64,000 nt of DNA from Methanomassiliicoccus sp. (lineage in GTDB: Archaea > Thermoplasmatota > Thermoplasmata > Methanomassiliicoccales > Methanomassiliicoccaceae). The position numbers and the translations under genes are program-made. Location of the stretch: positions 1 through 64,000 of the forward strand of contig JAWQJJ010000007.1 of NCBI GenBank assembly GCA_033485155.1, read 5' to 3'. Shown here one piece after another: positions 9,701 to 17,921 of the stretch. Numbering within the stretch: the first letter of the stretch is position 1; every line of letters begins with the position of its first letter. Below the pieces are notes generated by a model. It made no database searches. It was not told the origin of the DNA and was given only the letters and a program-made list of their open reading frames with translations.

Positions 9701-10890
9701 CGGTGCTCGATGGTGCCGCGGTGGAACATCAGGCCCTTGTCCTGGAGGTCCTCCATGATCTGGGCATTGGCCTTCTTGACGTGCATTCCGTAGTAGCGCG
9801 CGCCGACGTCCTTGGTGAACTTGCCCCCCTCGTCCACCGGGCAGTATGGATCTAGGCCGAACTCCTTGCCCAACTCGAAGTCCTCGGGACCGTGGCCGGG
9901 GGCGATGTGCACCAGGCCGGTCATGTCGGCCTCGACCGTCTGGGAGGGGATGACCTTATGCACCCATTTCCCGCCCATGGACCGCTGCGATTCGACCTCG
10001 TCGTACAGTGGGGGAAGGTACTCCAAACCTACGAGGTCATCGCCCTCGATGAGCTGCAGCACCTCGATCTCCTCCCAGCCTTCCAGCTGGCCGATCTGGT
10101 CGATGAGGCTTTCCAGCACGATAACGGTGTCCGTATCCCCGCCCTTGTGATAGCGGACCTTGGCATACCGGAAGTCAGGATGGGCGGCGACGGCCATATT
10201 GGCCGGCAGCGTCCAAGGCGTCGTTGTCCAGATGAGCAGGGAGACCCCCGCCTCGTCCTTAAGAGGGAAGCGGACGTAGATGGAGGGGTCCTTCTCGTCG
10301 GAGTACTCGATCTCCGCCTCGGCCAGAGCGGTCTCGCATCGGGGACACCATGAGATAACCCGGTTGGATGCCGCCAGCAAGCCCTTGTCGTACGCTCTCT
10401 TCAGCGTCCACCACGCCGCCTCGATGTAGGAGGGAGCGATGGTCATGTATGGCCGCTCCCAGTCCATCCACACGCCCAGCTCCTTGAACTGCTCGGTCAT
10501 CTTGACCTGGTGGCTCAAAGCGAACTCCTTGCAGGTGTTGACGAACTTGTCGATACCGTAGGTCTCGATGTCCTTCTTGCTCTTGATGCCGATGGCCTGC
10601 TCGACCTTGACCTCGATAGGAAGGCCATGCATATCGTAGCCCGGCTGGTCGCGCACGTTGTGCTTCTGCATCCGCTTGAAACGTACCACGGTGTCTTTGA
10701 TGGTCTTGTTCCAGGCGGTACCGAGATGAATATAACCTGTGGTGTATGGAGGCCCATCGACGAAGTAGTAGTCAGCTCCGCTAGCGCGCAGCTCCTTGGT
10801 CTTCTTGTAGGCGTTGGTATCGTTCCAGAACTTCTGCACCCGTTTCTCGAGATCGGGGGGATTATAATTCGCTTGAACCTGCTTTATCAT
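6703..10890 (-). CDS. ileS: Isoleucyl-tRNA synthetase with HhH, zinc-ribbon and DUF835 C-terminal extension
   Basis: This 1395-residue enzyme attaches isoleucine to tRNA-Ile. The class I signatures are present: GYIHLGTAWNK, the HIGH equivalent typical of this IleRS branch, and MSKSKGNV. An editing domain sits between them and CWRCRS forms a zinc knuckle. A normal archaeal IleRS ends near residue 1050. Here an extra 340 residues follow in frame: helix-hairpin-helix 1 (about 1058-1112), helix-hairpin-helix 2 (about 1131-1194), a four-cysteine zinc ribbon (CxxC...CxxC, about 1202-1220), an acidic linker, and a DUF835 domain (about 1250-1395, with VILLDGLEYLITNNNF). A minus-strand TATA (about 10922-10931) precedes it. 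Its TAG shares the CTAG tetranucleotide with the stop of the convergent Nudix fusion. Confidence 0.95.
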   Translation of the reverse strand: MIKQVQANYNPPDLEKRVQKFWNDTNAYKKTKELRASGADYYFVDGPPYTTGYIHLGTAWNKTIKDTVVRFKRMQKHNVRDQPGYDMHGLPIEVKVEQAIGIKSKKDIETYGIDKFVNTCKEFALSHQVKMTEQFKELGVWMDWERPYMTIAPSYIEAAWWTLKRAYDKGLLAASNRVISWCPRCETALAEAEIEYSDEKDPSIYVRFPLKDEAGVSLLIWTTTPWTLPANMAVAAHPDFRYAKVRYHKGGDTDTVIVLESLIDQIGQLEGWEEIEVLQLIEGDDLVGLEYLPPLYDEVESQRSMGGKWVHKVIPSQTVEADMTGLVHIAPGHGPEDFELGKEFGLDPYCPVDEGGKFTKDVGARYYGMHVKKANAQIMEDLQDKGLMFHRGTIEHRYGHCWRCRSGIIYRNTSQWYLRVTEVKDLMLDEIAKVQWTPEWAGSSREYDWTMNARDWCISRQRYWGIPLPVWTCSCGHMKVVGSTDELEGAEGYQKGMELHRPWIDGVVLKCDKCKGKMKRVGDVLDVWFDAGVASWAQLGYPRNRTEFERWWPAKFITEAHDQTRGWFYSQLGSSSISFGRAPYKSVLMHGWMLDPQGQPMSKSKGNVIEPAKVIAEYGADAMRFYFMRVSAPWEDISFQHEGVKNARKMLNILWNVVNFASTYMSIDKFEPAKVDRVAVQTALRPEDRWLASRTEKLTLEVTKNLESFELHRACRALEEFILEDMSRWYVRLIRDRMWSESTDMDKVAAYITLYDALMTTVRLLAPFCPHITEEIYQSLDGTLGSVHMCDWPVSDPTMADDRLEASMRTMQELVDDITKERQKKNIKLRWPLKRIIIQPRSAETMEILKPMEEVLLSQANVKSVEYVPAGETWNELRLEVVPNPNAIGKVYRQWSAKIAVMLKNRPAEKVKEAIERGEYSLGIEGQVVRIEPGMVSFSTSLPDNITSVPFAEGDLFIDFEVTPEIEAEGYTRELIRRIQQMRKDMKLDVEEFIRAEVKAPTELEDYFKAWREHIMKETRSLQLEFVQEPKGEHTASWDVEKHKVDIALSSLHMKERVKTFSKVPGLPQETALALIKAGKGSLEDLRGMDEATLADIDGVSRNDAKNIVHYLSRQEAPAKAEAAPRSAAPDDRDRILGYLKRIPRMNQLKAEMMYDAGYDSVDKVTAATKDDLRSVKGLGVKTVEAIMEHAAAGGFTRVTECCSCKRPVQPYESECPACHRPVDIPKAEDEGEEAAGSKEAVKATSALEPSFTYLIKEEKGGRSYSLFVEAIEKGMKGFCVTRDYPLKVRSKYNLGETPVIWLTNIGKEDSLRPKDLEKLSFSLEQFLSKGSGVILLDGLEYLITNNNFLTVLRFVQSLRDQVAIHHSILMLALNPSTLDPHELNLLEKEVDVTF

Positions 10891-10992
10891 CGCAGTCCCT
10901 TTAGGGCGGGTAAAGTCCTTGCTTATTATAATGATGATGGTTCGCCGGCCTATGCTGGATAACCTTGCATTCCCAAGAGGTGGAACGTTGGC

Positions 10993-12036
10993 CTATCCCC
11001 ATCGGTCGAGGCTCGATTGAGACTTGGGCATGACCTCTGCTTTCTTGGCCGGCTTTCGGTTCTCCAGGCGGTCGAGGGCAGCGGTGATCCGGGCCTCTGA
11101 GAACTCGTAGCTACCGCACATGAGCTCGATGACCTTTTCCCGCTGGACGGGCTTCCACTCCAACCGGTACTCGTCAATGTGCTCTACACGCAGGAAGATC
11201 TCCTTGACCACTTCGACGTCAGGAATACTGGCATCGATCGCTTGAAGCGCTTTCTCCAGCGTGCCCTGCTCTTTGATCAGCTTGAGACCTTTCTTCGGCC
11301 CGATCCCCCGGATGCCTCGGTTGTAGTCGGTGCCCATGAGGATGCACAGGTCTATGAGCTGCTCGCGGTCCCTCAGGCCATTTGCCTCCAGCACCTTGGG
11401 GAGTTCCACGATCTCGATGTGGATGTCCCGGTACTCCTTGGAACCGGGCATCTTGCGCCGGCCGGTGATGTTGAGGTTGCGCACCAGACGGGGCGCGCCG
11501 AAGAGCAGGGAGTCGTAGTCCTGCGACGAGGCTGCCCAAACATGGCCTCGGGAGGCCATGTATGCCGCCTGGGCCTCGCCCTCCTCCGGAGCCTGGACCA
11601 CCGGGATGCCCAGGTAGGTCAGGAGGATGCGCGACGACTCCACGATGTCGTTGTTAATGCGCGACGACTGGGTGGCCTTGGTGCGCGCCCTCTCGATGTC
11701 CCCCTCGGACACCGCTTCCCTCCACTCGTCATGAGCCTTCGTCCTTCGTTCCGATCTCTCCGCCAGTGTCTGGGCCTTCATGGCGTGGGGGTGGCCGTCG
11801 AAGATGTATGCCGGCCTGATCCCCGCTTCCAGCAGGTTGATGTTGCGATACAGGAGACCGGTGAGATGGGAGGTCACCCGCCCCCGGGTGTCCTTCAACG
11901 GGGTGCCATCTGGCCCCCGGATGATGGATAAGAACTGATAAATGGCATTGTATGCGTCGATGGCCAGGGTTTGGCCGGTAAGGTCCTCGAGCTCCCTATG
12001 CTCGGCCTGTACGATGTCCGAAAGGTTGACTCCCAT
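10993..12036 (-). CDS. fen: Flap endonuclease 1
   Basis: This 347-residue structure-specific 5' nuclease removes RNA primers and flaps in Okazaki-fragment maturation and repair. The metal-binding acids are all visible: D27, D80, E152, E154, D173, D175 and D237. A helix-hairpin-helix (GIRGIGPKKG, about 241-250) follows. The C-terminus ends in a PCNA-interacting peptide (QSSLDRWG), so the protein should ride on the sliding clamp. Length is normal for archaeal FEN1. It lies 46 bases downstream of a small membrane-protein gene on the same strand. Confidence 0.96.
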   Translation of the reverse strand: MGVNLSDIVQAEHRELEDLTGQTLAIDAYNAIYQFLSIIRGPDGTPLKDTRGRVTSHLTGLLYRNINLLEAGIRPAYIFDGHPHAMKAQTLAERSERRTKAHDEWREAVSEGDIERARTKATQSSRINNDIVESSRILLTYLGIPVVQAPEEGEAQAAYMASRGHVWAASSQDYDSLLFGAPRLVRNLNITGRRKMPGSKEYRDIHIEIVELPKVLEANGLRDREQLIDLCILMGTDYNRGIRGIGPKKGLKLIKEQGTLEKALQAIDASIPDVEVVKEIFLRVEHIDEYRLEWKPVQREKVIELMCGSYEFSEARITAALDRLENRKPAKKAEVMPKSQSSLDRWG

Positions 12037-12082
12037 CGTCGAAAAAGAACGCTGGCCCCGGTAATAACGCTTTTGCCCTGCC

Positions 12083-12259
12083 TCAATCCTTCTTGTTCGG
12101 CAGGTACAGAACCATCAGACCCATGGCCATCCAGACAAGCAGGACCATGACCCAGCAGATGTTGATGCTAAGCGCCAGGACAACGACCAACAGGAGCAAG
12201 GGCAGTACTATGGCGACGAACGGAATGAACCACTTGGAGCCGATGGGGTCGAATTTCAT
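12083..12259 (-). CDS. Small two-helix membrane protein
   Basis: This 58-residue reading frame starts at ATG and ends in TGA. It has a short polar N-terminus (MKFDPIGSKW), two adjacent hydrophobic stretches (about 11-31 and 34-52, rich in Leu and Val) and a basic LPNKKD tail, which predicts a helical hairpin in the membrane. It lies between rpe and fen, same strand, with gaps of about 46 bases on each side, consistent with an operon member. No function can be assigned; the hydrophobicity pattern and position support it being a real gene. Confidence 0.6.
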   Translation of the reverse strand: MKFDPIGSKWFIPFVAIVLPLLLLVVVLALSINICWVMVLLVWMAMGLMVLYLPNKKD

Positions 12260-12305
12260 GGGAACGGGGGATGATTAAATGGCCCGTTAATGAACCTTTG
12301 CCGCC

Positions 12306-12971
12306 TCATCCCCTTTCCGGGAACCTGAACTTTCTCCACTGGTCCATCTCGTGCCCCATGTCCTTGGCCTTGAACAGGGAGCTCCCCGCGGCAAGCACTG
12401 TGGCTCCCGCCTCCACGCACTGGCGCCCGGTGCGAGAGTTGATGCCGCCGTCGACCTCGACCTCGGCGCACGATCCCACGGAGTCGAAATATTCCCTGGC
12501 CCTGGCAATCTTGGGCACGCATTGGGCGATGAAGGACTGGCCCCCGAATCCCGGATGAACGGTCATCACCAACAAGAGGTCGATATCGTCGAGGTAAGGC
12601 AGCACGTCCTCGAACGGTGTCTCGGGGTTCAGGGACAGTCCTGCCTTCTTTCCCAGTCCATGGATCCTTTCAATGCCGGAGCGGACCTTATCGGTCGCTT
12701 CCACATGGATGGTGATGCTGTCCGCTCCCGACCGTGCGAACTCGTCTATGTATCGTTCCGGCTCCGCGATCATCAGATGAACGTCGAACGGAAGCCTGGT
12801 ATGGGGGCGGAGAGCGCTGACCACCCCTGGCCCGATGGTTATGTTGGGCACGAAGATACCGTCCATGACATCGACGTGAATCCAGTCGGCGCCCTCCCGT
12901 TCCAGGCGGCGGACCTCCTCTCCCAGGCGGCTGAAGTCGGCGGACAAGATGGACGGCGCGATCTTCGTCAT
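12306..12971 (-). CDS. rpe: Ribulose-phosphate 3-epimerase
   Basis: This 221-residue TIM-barrel enzyme interconverts ribulose 5-phosphate and xylulose 5-phosphate. The N-terminal APSILSADF, the metal-binding HVDVMDG (H32, D34), PFDVHLM (H65), VHPGFGGQ and EVDGGIN are all conserved. In archaea without a full oxidative pentose pathway it feeds ribose or sugar-phosphate interconversion. A TATA-like cttaaaaag sits over the end of the upstream stress-protein gene, so rpe may have its own promoter even though only 27 bases separate the genes. Confidence 0.95.
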   Translation of the reverse strand: MTKIAPSILSADFSRLGEEVRRLEREGADWIHVDVMDGIFVPNITIGPGVVSALRPHTRLPFDVHLMIAEPERYIDEFARSGADSITIHVEATDKVRSGIERIHGLGKKAGLSLNPETPFEDVLPYLDDIDLLLVMTVHPGFGGQSFIAQCVPKIARAREYFDSVGSCAEVEVDGGINSRTGRQCVEAGATVLAAGSSLFKAKDMGHEMDQWRKFRFPERG

Positions 12972-12998
12972 ATGCCCAGGCGAAGTGCCTGTTGCTTT

Positions 12999-13424
12999 TT
13001 AAGTCTTAGGGACCACCAGCACGGGAATCTTGGAGTTCTGCACGATCTTCTGCGAAACGCTCCCCATGACCATTTCTCGGAAACCTGTTAGCCCTCTCGT
13101 GCCCACCACTATGGCATCATACCGTCCGGCGGCGGTGCTCAGGATGACCTCGGCCGGGTCCCCCAGCTCGACAATAGTGTCGAAGGGGACGTTCCTCTCC
13201 TGCAGGTACTCCTTGGCTCGGTCGAATCGGTCACCGGCCAGCACGTTATCTCCGGTGGTATAGGTAGGCTTGGCCGCGAAGCTGCCGGTGTACTTGTCAG
13301 AAGCAATGTATATCAGGGTCACCGACGCCCCCAGCTTCTCGGCTAGTGCCGCTGTGAAGCTGGCAGCCTTGTATGAGTCCTCCGAACCGTCGATGCCCAA
13401 CAGTATTCTCTTTATGGCGTACAT
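12999..13424 (-). CDS. Universal stress protein (UspA family), second copy
   Basis: This 141-residue UspA protein has an N-terminal MYAIKRILLGIDGSEDS and a full ATP loop (GTRGLTG...MGS, matching G-x2-G-x9-GS). The start at 13424 is chosen because GGAG lies about six bases before it and the family N-terminus begins there; a longer frame to 13532 adds a non-family leader. It sits upstream of rpe on the same strand and may lead that gene string. It is clearly diverged from the copy at 1790-2230. Confidence 0.9.
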   Translation of the reverse strand: MYAIKRILLGIDGSEDSYKAASFTAALAEKLGASVTLIYIASDKYTGSFAAKPTYTTGDNVLAGDRFDRAKEYLQERNVPFDTIVELGDPAEVILSTAAGRYDAIVVGTRGLTGFREMVMGSVSQKIVQNSKIPVLVVPKT

Positions 13425-14325
13425 ATCTTCTCCGAATGAATAATTCTTGCCGCATGGAGATAAGGCTGACGATGGCAACCACTGGAAATCCAATTCAACG
13501 GTCTGGTTTGCTGGCTCGGCATCGAGGGGCATGAAAATGGCCGCCCTAGCTGGCCTTGCGGCCGAAGCTCGTCGACGCTGATCCCGATGTACGGTCGGAA
13601 GGATGGTCGTTAGTCTCGTGTCTCATCTGCCACCGGCGATTCGTTCGTGCAAGGCATTGGTTCCTCGGCAAGGGATGCTTCCCGGCCAACAAGCGATGGC
13701 AGGAGAGCCCCAGGTCGGCCCACTGCTGTTGCGGGAGGCGAGGCGCCTGAAGGACATCACGTACCTGGAGGGCTGCTGCTTCCCGTCCCGTCACCCGTCC
13801 TGCGAGGCTTCTGTCGCGAACAGGACGGTCGAAGAATAGCCATTTCAGATTCAACAGTAAATAATGTGCCAATATTTTAGCACAATGATGGGGACCTAGA
13901 CAGAACAAAAAAATTCCATTATAGGTTCAGTGCTTGGTGACCCATCATAGCATTCCTCGGCCATCAGCTCCTGTTATGGACTCTTGGCGATGGATCGTAA
14001 TGGCCGTTCGATGTAGTGATCGTGGCCGACGCCAATAATACTGTAGTGATAAGGCCTCGATCTGAGGTCATGGCACATTAATCAAGGGAAGCATTCTTGG
14101 GCGACCATCACAGCTCAATAACACAAACGGGGATTGGACTCTGGCCCATGGTGTCGAGGGAGGGTCGATAAATTCCATATCATGGGGGCTTAACTCGAAC
14201 ACCTCCGACCTGCCGAGCTAATGCGTCACGAATCGCAAGGGCGAGAAGTGACAAAACGGTTGTGTTTTTGCACAATGTTCTTTTCATCATGAGATAACAT
14301 AGAAAAGGGAGCACCACAATTTCAA
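13425..14325. other. Long gene-poor stretch of about 900 bases
   Basis: Frames of 60-120 codons on both strands at 13546-13908 conflict with each other, lack ribosome sites and resemble no family. From about 13850 the sequence becomes AT-rich. Two similar AT-rich dyads occur, TGTGC-N10-GCACA near 13864 and TTGTG-N6-CACAA near 14259, both ending in GCACAATG. I see no tRNA, rRNA or transposase remnant. It could be a decayed gene or hold an unknown RNA. Confidence 0.4.
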
Positions 14326-14922
14326 TTGGGGAAGAAGTTGGAAAACGATTCATTATCTGCAGATAGAGTGCAAGCTCGAACCGAACGCCGATGGCCACTG
14401 CTGCTGATCATATCTAGCATCGTGCTTGGAATTATCATTTATCCAATCTACCTATTGTTGCCATATGTCGTCACCCAGACCTTCGATTACTACATCTACG
14501 CTTCACTTGCCGTTCTTCTGGCTCCCATCCTGTACGTCTGTGGTGTCGTGGAAATGGTTACGGAGAGGAGGGCAGGTGCAAAGGGACGCTATGCACTCTC
14601 ACAGATCGGCGGCGCAACGTTGCTGGTCGGTGGGCTGTTCGGCGCTGTCACTTTCATCATCTATGCCTACCAGCTTTTTACATTCGATATCCCGATGTCA
14701 TTAAGCCCATATGATGCGCTTACCTACGTACTGCCAGTAATAGGGGCATTCGGTTCATTACTAGGCGCCTATTTCGCCCTCAAGAGAACATCGTTCAGAG
14801 GAGCATTGCTTGCCGGGCTATTCAGCATCTTCTTGACCGGGTATGTATTCCCATTGGCCCTGTTGCCCATAGCTCTCGATATTGAGCATTTCAACAAGTC
14901 CGGAGAGAAGAGCGAAAAATAG
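14326..14922 (+). CDS. Polytopic membrane protein of unknown function
   Basis: This 198-residue protein has a charged N-terminus and about five hydrophobic segments (about 24-46, 53-74, 94-118, 128-152, 158-184) ending in a Lys/Glu-rich tail. The frame begins with TTG at 14326, and a second in-frame TTG lies at 14338; no ATG occurs before the first helix, so the start is uncertain. Codon use is AT-richer than in the neighbouring housekeeping genes. I do not recognise a family. Confidence 0.6.
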   Translation: MGKKLENDSLSADRVQARTERRWPLLLIISSIVLGIIIYPIYLLLPYVVTQTFDYYIYASLAVLLAPILYVCGVVEMVTERRAGAKGRYALSQIGGATLLVGGLFGAVTFIIYAYQLFTFDIPMSLSPYDALTYVLPVIGAFGSLLGAYFALKRTSFRGALLAGLFSIFLTGYVFPLALLPIALDIEHFNKSGEKSEK

Positions 14923-15304
14923 CCTCATACGGCGTTATATGGTATTGCTAAACACGTGTTCTGGGTCATCGTCATTGAACCGTACAGGTGATGCTACCGG
15001 CTCCGGGCAGCTCTCGCTTTGATTTGATCACAACGCCGCACGATATAATTGGAGTCTCGACCGCCTTTTCTCTCCAGCCACATCCGGCATGGTTTATGGC
15101 CCCGCATGCCGGGCAATCCTCCGTCCTGGTCATGTTGACATGCTCGTTAATCATGATGGTCCGGACGACCTCCATCATCGATGCATGTCGTACCAGAGGT
15201 GACCGATAGTGCGGGTGTCCCTGGGTTCCAAGATATGGGATGATTTAACTATTATTGAAACATAGATTATTAGCTTATAGAACCGATATTGGCTGGGAAT
15301 TCTT
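14923..15304. other. Intergenic stretch with one weak minus-strand frame
   Basis: Apart from the doubtful small zinc-finger-like frame at 14972-15178, nothing is convincing here. The AT-rich end (about 15240-15300, ttaactattattgaaac and ttattagcttatag) probably holds the promoter of the next gene. Confidence 0.4.
14972..15178 (-). CDS. Doubtful small cysteine-containing protein
   Basis: This 68-codon frame contains a CPACG pair followed by CGW and a later CG, which could bind one metal ion (C-x2-C...C...C). There is no strong ribosome site and the start is ambiguous among several ATGs. It might be a fragment of a larger zinc protein or chance. It is reported only because the cysteine spacing looks non-random. 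Confidence 0.22.
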   Translation of the reverse strand: MMEVVRTIMINEHVNMTRTEDCPACGAINHAGCGWREKAVETPIISCGVVIKSKRELPGAGSITCTVQ

Positions 15305-15763
15305 ATGGAACTATGGGGACATGGTAAAGTTAACTATCCCTTGCTCAAGGGACTATATGTGTTCACGATAGTTGTGGCTGGATTCTTTGGGTTGGGCATG
15401 TTGTTCATGCCAGAGACGGCGAAGGACTGGTTCTCGATGCCCATGGACAATCCGATGATTTATGGTGTTACAGGAAGTGTCTTCCTCGCATTTGCTCTGG
15501 TGTCCATTCTGGGTCTGCGGTCACCGTTGAAGTTCGTGCCCGTCCTTCTTTTACAGCTTAGCTACAAGACGATATGGGTCGTTCTTGTTGCGATACCGGC
15601 ACTGATCGATAATGCCTTCCCGTCATGGGCGTACATGACCCTGATCATCTTCCTGATATTCATCATCTGGGATCTGATCGCTATACCTTTCTGGATACTC
15701 TTGGAGAAGGATGAAACGATTGCAAAGACCAGGGCTGTGAAGAGCAAGACCAAAATCAGCTAG
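15305..15763 (+). CDS. Four-helix membrane protein of unknown function
   Basis: This 152-residue protein has four predicted transmembrane segments (about 16-36, 53-73, 80-101, 108-134) and a Lys-rich cytoplasmic tail. Conserved-looking polar spots include MPMDNP after the first helix and LGLRSPLKFVP between the second and third. The overall shape resembles small DoxX-like or DUF-type membrane proteins, but I cannot name the family. A short inverted repeat (GGGTAT-N7-ATACCC) overlaps its stop codon. Confidence 0.65.
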   Translation: MELWGHGKVNYPLLKGLYVFTIVVAGFFGLGMLFMPETAKDWFSMPMDNPMIYGVTGSVFLAFALVSILGLRSPLKFVPVLLLQLSYKTIWVVLVAIPALIDNAFPSWAYMTLIIFLIFIIWDLIAIPFWILLEKDETIAKTRAVKSKTKIS

Positions 15764-15841
15764 GGTATCTCGAGAATACCCCTCATCATGGCGGGACTGA
15801 TCCGATGAATAAGTAAGGGTCGCTCTCGTAATTTTTTTCTT
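15763..15841 (+). terminator. Possible terminator after the four-helix membrane gene
   Basis: GGGTAT-N7-ATACCC begins at the last base of the stop codon, and a run of seven thymines follows about 50 bases later (about 15832-15838). The distance between hairpin and T-run is large, so the T-run may be the real archaeal stop signal. Confidence 0.35.
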
Positions 15842-16039
15842 GATGACGAAGCTTTTTGAGCAGGATTGAATGAGTAAGAAATGACCCCATTCGTTCGCAA
15901 GGAAGAGCCACGGAACATCAAGCGGTACCTGCACCAATGCGTCTGCGGAGCTGCCGTTGAATAAATTAGTCCCTGAGCTCTTTGCCAGTGATGTTAACCG
16001 CAGGAAAACCTTTTTAGATGGACGTTAGAATGCGGGACC

Positions 16040-16234
16040 ATGGCCGAGGAAAAGTGCGGCGTGGCCGGTTGCAATGAGCCGGCGGTCAAGTCATACTCCC
16101 GGGAGACCGTGGAGAAAGCTGGTCTCAAGGCGGCGGATGAGAAGGGCAAGCGGATGCACCTGTGCAAGGAGCACAACAAGCAGTTCAAGAAGGCCACCAA
16201 GGAAGACCGCAAGCTGGAGAGCCTGGGGCGCTGA
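16040..16234 (+). CDS. Small basic zinc-binding protein
   Basis: This 64-residue protein has the pattern C-G-x3-C near the N-terminus (CGVAGC), then SYSRETVEKAGL and a C-terminal LCKEHNKQFKKATK. The Cys-Cys ... Cys-x2-His arrangement should bind one zinc ion. It is rich in Lys and Arg, suggesting nucleic-acid or ribosome contact. A TATA-like ctttttaga lies about 25 bases before the start, so the transcript is probably leaderless. It precedes RNase Z on the same strand. No experimentally known function comes to mind. Confidence 0.7.
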   Translation: MAEEKCGVAGCNEPAVKSYSRETVEKAGLKAADEKGKRMHLCKEHNKQFKKATKEDRKLESLGR

Positions 16235-16295
16235 ACCTCAGGTGGGCCCGGGGCCGCCCCGGTGGCAACCGTGGAGAATATTATCGGGTAGAGCC

Positions 16296-17276
16296 ATGTC
16301 AAGGAACGTGAGGCTCACCTTTCTAGGCACCGGTGGAGGGATGCCCTCCCCCTCCCGAGGGGTCAGCGCGATCGCCCTACAGGTGGGTGGAGACGTGCTG
16401 CTCTTCGACTGCGGTGAAGGTACCCAGCGGCAGTTCATGCGCTCCTCCGCATCCTTCATGAAGGTCACCACTATCTTCATAACTCACTTCCACGGCGATC
16501 ACTTCCTCGGGCTGCCAGGGTTGATTCAATCGATGAACTTCTCCGGTCGCCAGGCACCGCTTTCGATCTACGGTCCGCCGGGGATGATCGACCTGGCCAG
16601 TACCCTCATCTCGCTGGGCCACTTCACCCTGGCCTTCCCGGTTTCGGCCGGGGAGATGATCGACGGGGACCAGGTGGACCTGGGTGCGGTCACCGTGACA
16701 GCCGTGGAAGGTGAGCACTCGGTCCCCGCGCTGTCCTTCGTGATCGAGGAGAAGGGGCGACGAGGAAGGTTCCTTCCCGAACGGGCCATGGAGCTGGGAG
16801 TGCCTTCAGGCCCTCTGTTCGGCCAGCTTCAGTCCGGTCATGAGATCAACGTGGGCGGCCGCATCGTGACGCCGTCGATGGTCATGGGCCCGCCCCGCCC
16901 GGGACTAAAGGTGGTGATATCGGGGGATACCCGGCCGACCGCCCGGCTGGCCGAGGCCGCCGGTCACGCTTCGGTGCTGGTGCACGAAGCCACCCTTGAC
17001 TCCTCCCTGCAGGAGGGTGCCAGGAGCTACGGGCACTCCACCGCCCGGGAGGCGGGAGAGGTGGCCAGGGCCGCCGAGGTAGAACTGCTGGTGCTGACCC
17101 ATATCTCCAACCGCTACGATGACGTGTCCGTTCTTGAGGAGGAGGCCAAGGAGGCGTTCCCCCACGTCCTGGCGGCTACCGACCTCATGACCATCCAGGT
17201 CAGGACGGAGAGAGACCGTCCGTCTGGGAGGCCGGACGACGAGGAGGAGGGGAAGACCGGAACGGGTGATACCTAG
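16296..17276 (+). CDS. rnz: Ribonuclease Z
   Basis: This 326-residue metallo-beta-lactamase nuclease cuts the 3' trailer from tRNA precursors. The zinc site THFHGDH (H64, H66, D68, H69) is intact, with later ISGDTRPT and LTHISNRY motifs supplying the other ligands. LGTGGGMPSPSRGVSA and CGEGTQRQ near the N-terminus are RNase Z signatures. The start is set at the ATG that begins MSRNVRLTFLG; the open frame runs 74 codons further back over the preceding gene but is not family-like. The C-terminal 25 residues are a charged, probably disordered tail. Confidence 0.95.
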   Translation: MSRNVRLTFLGTGGGMPSPSRGVSAIALQVGGDVLLFDCGEGTQRQFMRSSASFMKVTTIFITHFHGDHFLGLPGLIQSMNFSGRQAPLSIYGPPGMIDLASTLISLGHFTLAFPVSAGEMIDGDQVDLGAVTVTAVEGEHSVPALSFVIEEKGRRGRFLPERAMELGVPSGPLFGQLQSGHEINVGGRIVTPSMVMGPPRPGLKVVISGDTRPTARLAEAAGHASVLVHEATLDSSLQEGARSYGHSTAREAGEVARAAEVELLVLTHISNRYDDVSVLEEEAKEAFPHVLAATDLMTIQVRTERDRPSGRPDDEEEGKTGTGDT

Positions 17277-17336
17277 TTCAGGATCGGAGCGCCGAAAGGA
17301 CAAATTGTTTATTGCCATATCGCTGTATTCTGGAAC

Positions 17337-17921
17337 GTGAAGCTCATCGACCGGCCGAAGTACGGACCACTGTTCCGCTTCGGGGATTATCACGTGTACA
17401 AGGTGCTCTCGATCCTTGCCGATGGAAGGAGGAAGGGACGCAAGCAGCTGGCCGACAAGATCGGCGTAGGCGAAGGCAGCATGCGGACGATCGTTGACTA
17501 CCTGCGCGATGAGGGCTTGATCGACGTCAAGCAGACGGGCATAAAGATCAGCAAGAAGGGGCAGGATTTCATCACTAGGCTTCCGCTGCAGGTGTACGTC
17601 CTCGACGTGCCGGACATCACCTTAGGCCAGCAATCGGTCGCGGTCCAGGTCAAGGGCGCGGCGTCCAAGATTGGCTCGGGAATGAAGCAGAGGGACCAGG
17701 CTATCAAGGCCGGGGCGGAGGGAGCCACCACCATCATCGTCAAAGGCGATCACCTTACTGTCCCGGTGGACTACGATCTGGACCAGGAGCGACCGGAGGT
17801 GGCTGCGGCCATCCGTAGGCTGTTCGACCTGACGGACAGCGACGTTATCATCGTGGGCACCTCAGCGGAGCTGCAACGGGCCGAAGAGGGCGCGATGGCT
17901 GCTGCGCTCGATCTTCTCTAG
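17337..17921 (+). CDS. Winged-helix DUF4443 transcriptional regulator
   Basis: This 194-residue protein starts at GTG about 28 bases after a TATA-like ttgtttatt, so it is probably leaderless. Residues about 15-80 form a winged helix ([25 protein letters not shown]). The remainder matches the archaeal DUF4443 domain ([34 protein letters not shown]), thought to sense a small ligand. Target genes are unknown. Its TAG shares a CTAG with the stop of the convergent YyaL-type gene. Confidence 0.82.
   Translation: MKLIDRPKYGPLFRFGDYHVYKVLSILADGRRKGRKQLADKIGVGEGSMRTIVDYLRDEGLIDVKQTGIKISKKGQDFITRLPLQVYVLDVPDITLGQQSVAVQVKGAASKIGSGMKQRDQAIKAGAEGATTIIVKGDHLTVPVDYDLDQERPEVAAAIRRLFDLTDSDVIIVGTSAELQRAEEGAMAAALDLL

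Noticed and set aside
13546-13908. Competing frames of 60-120 codons on both strands, one with CLICHRRF
   Set aside because: The frames contradict each other, lack ribosome sites and match no family; kept as a gene-poor region.
13864-14274. Two AT-rich dyads both ending in GCACAATG
   Set aside because: Only two weak copies with different arm lengths; not enough for a repeat family or regulator site.
16074-16295. Longer N-terminus for RNase Z
   Set aside because: The 74 extra codons overlap the small zinc-protein gene and are not family-like; the ATG at 16296 begins the conserved sequence.
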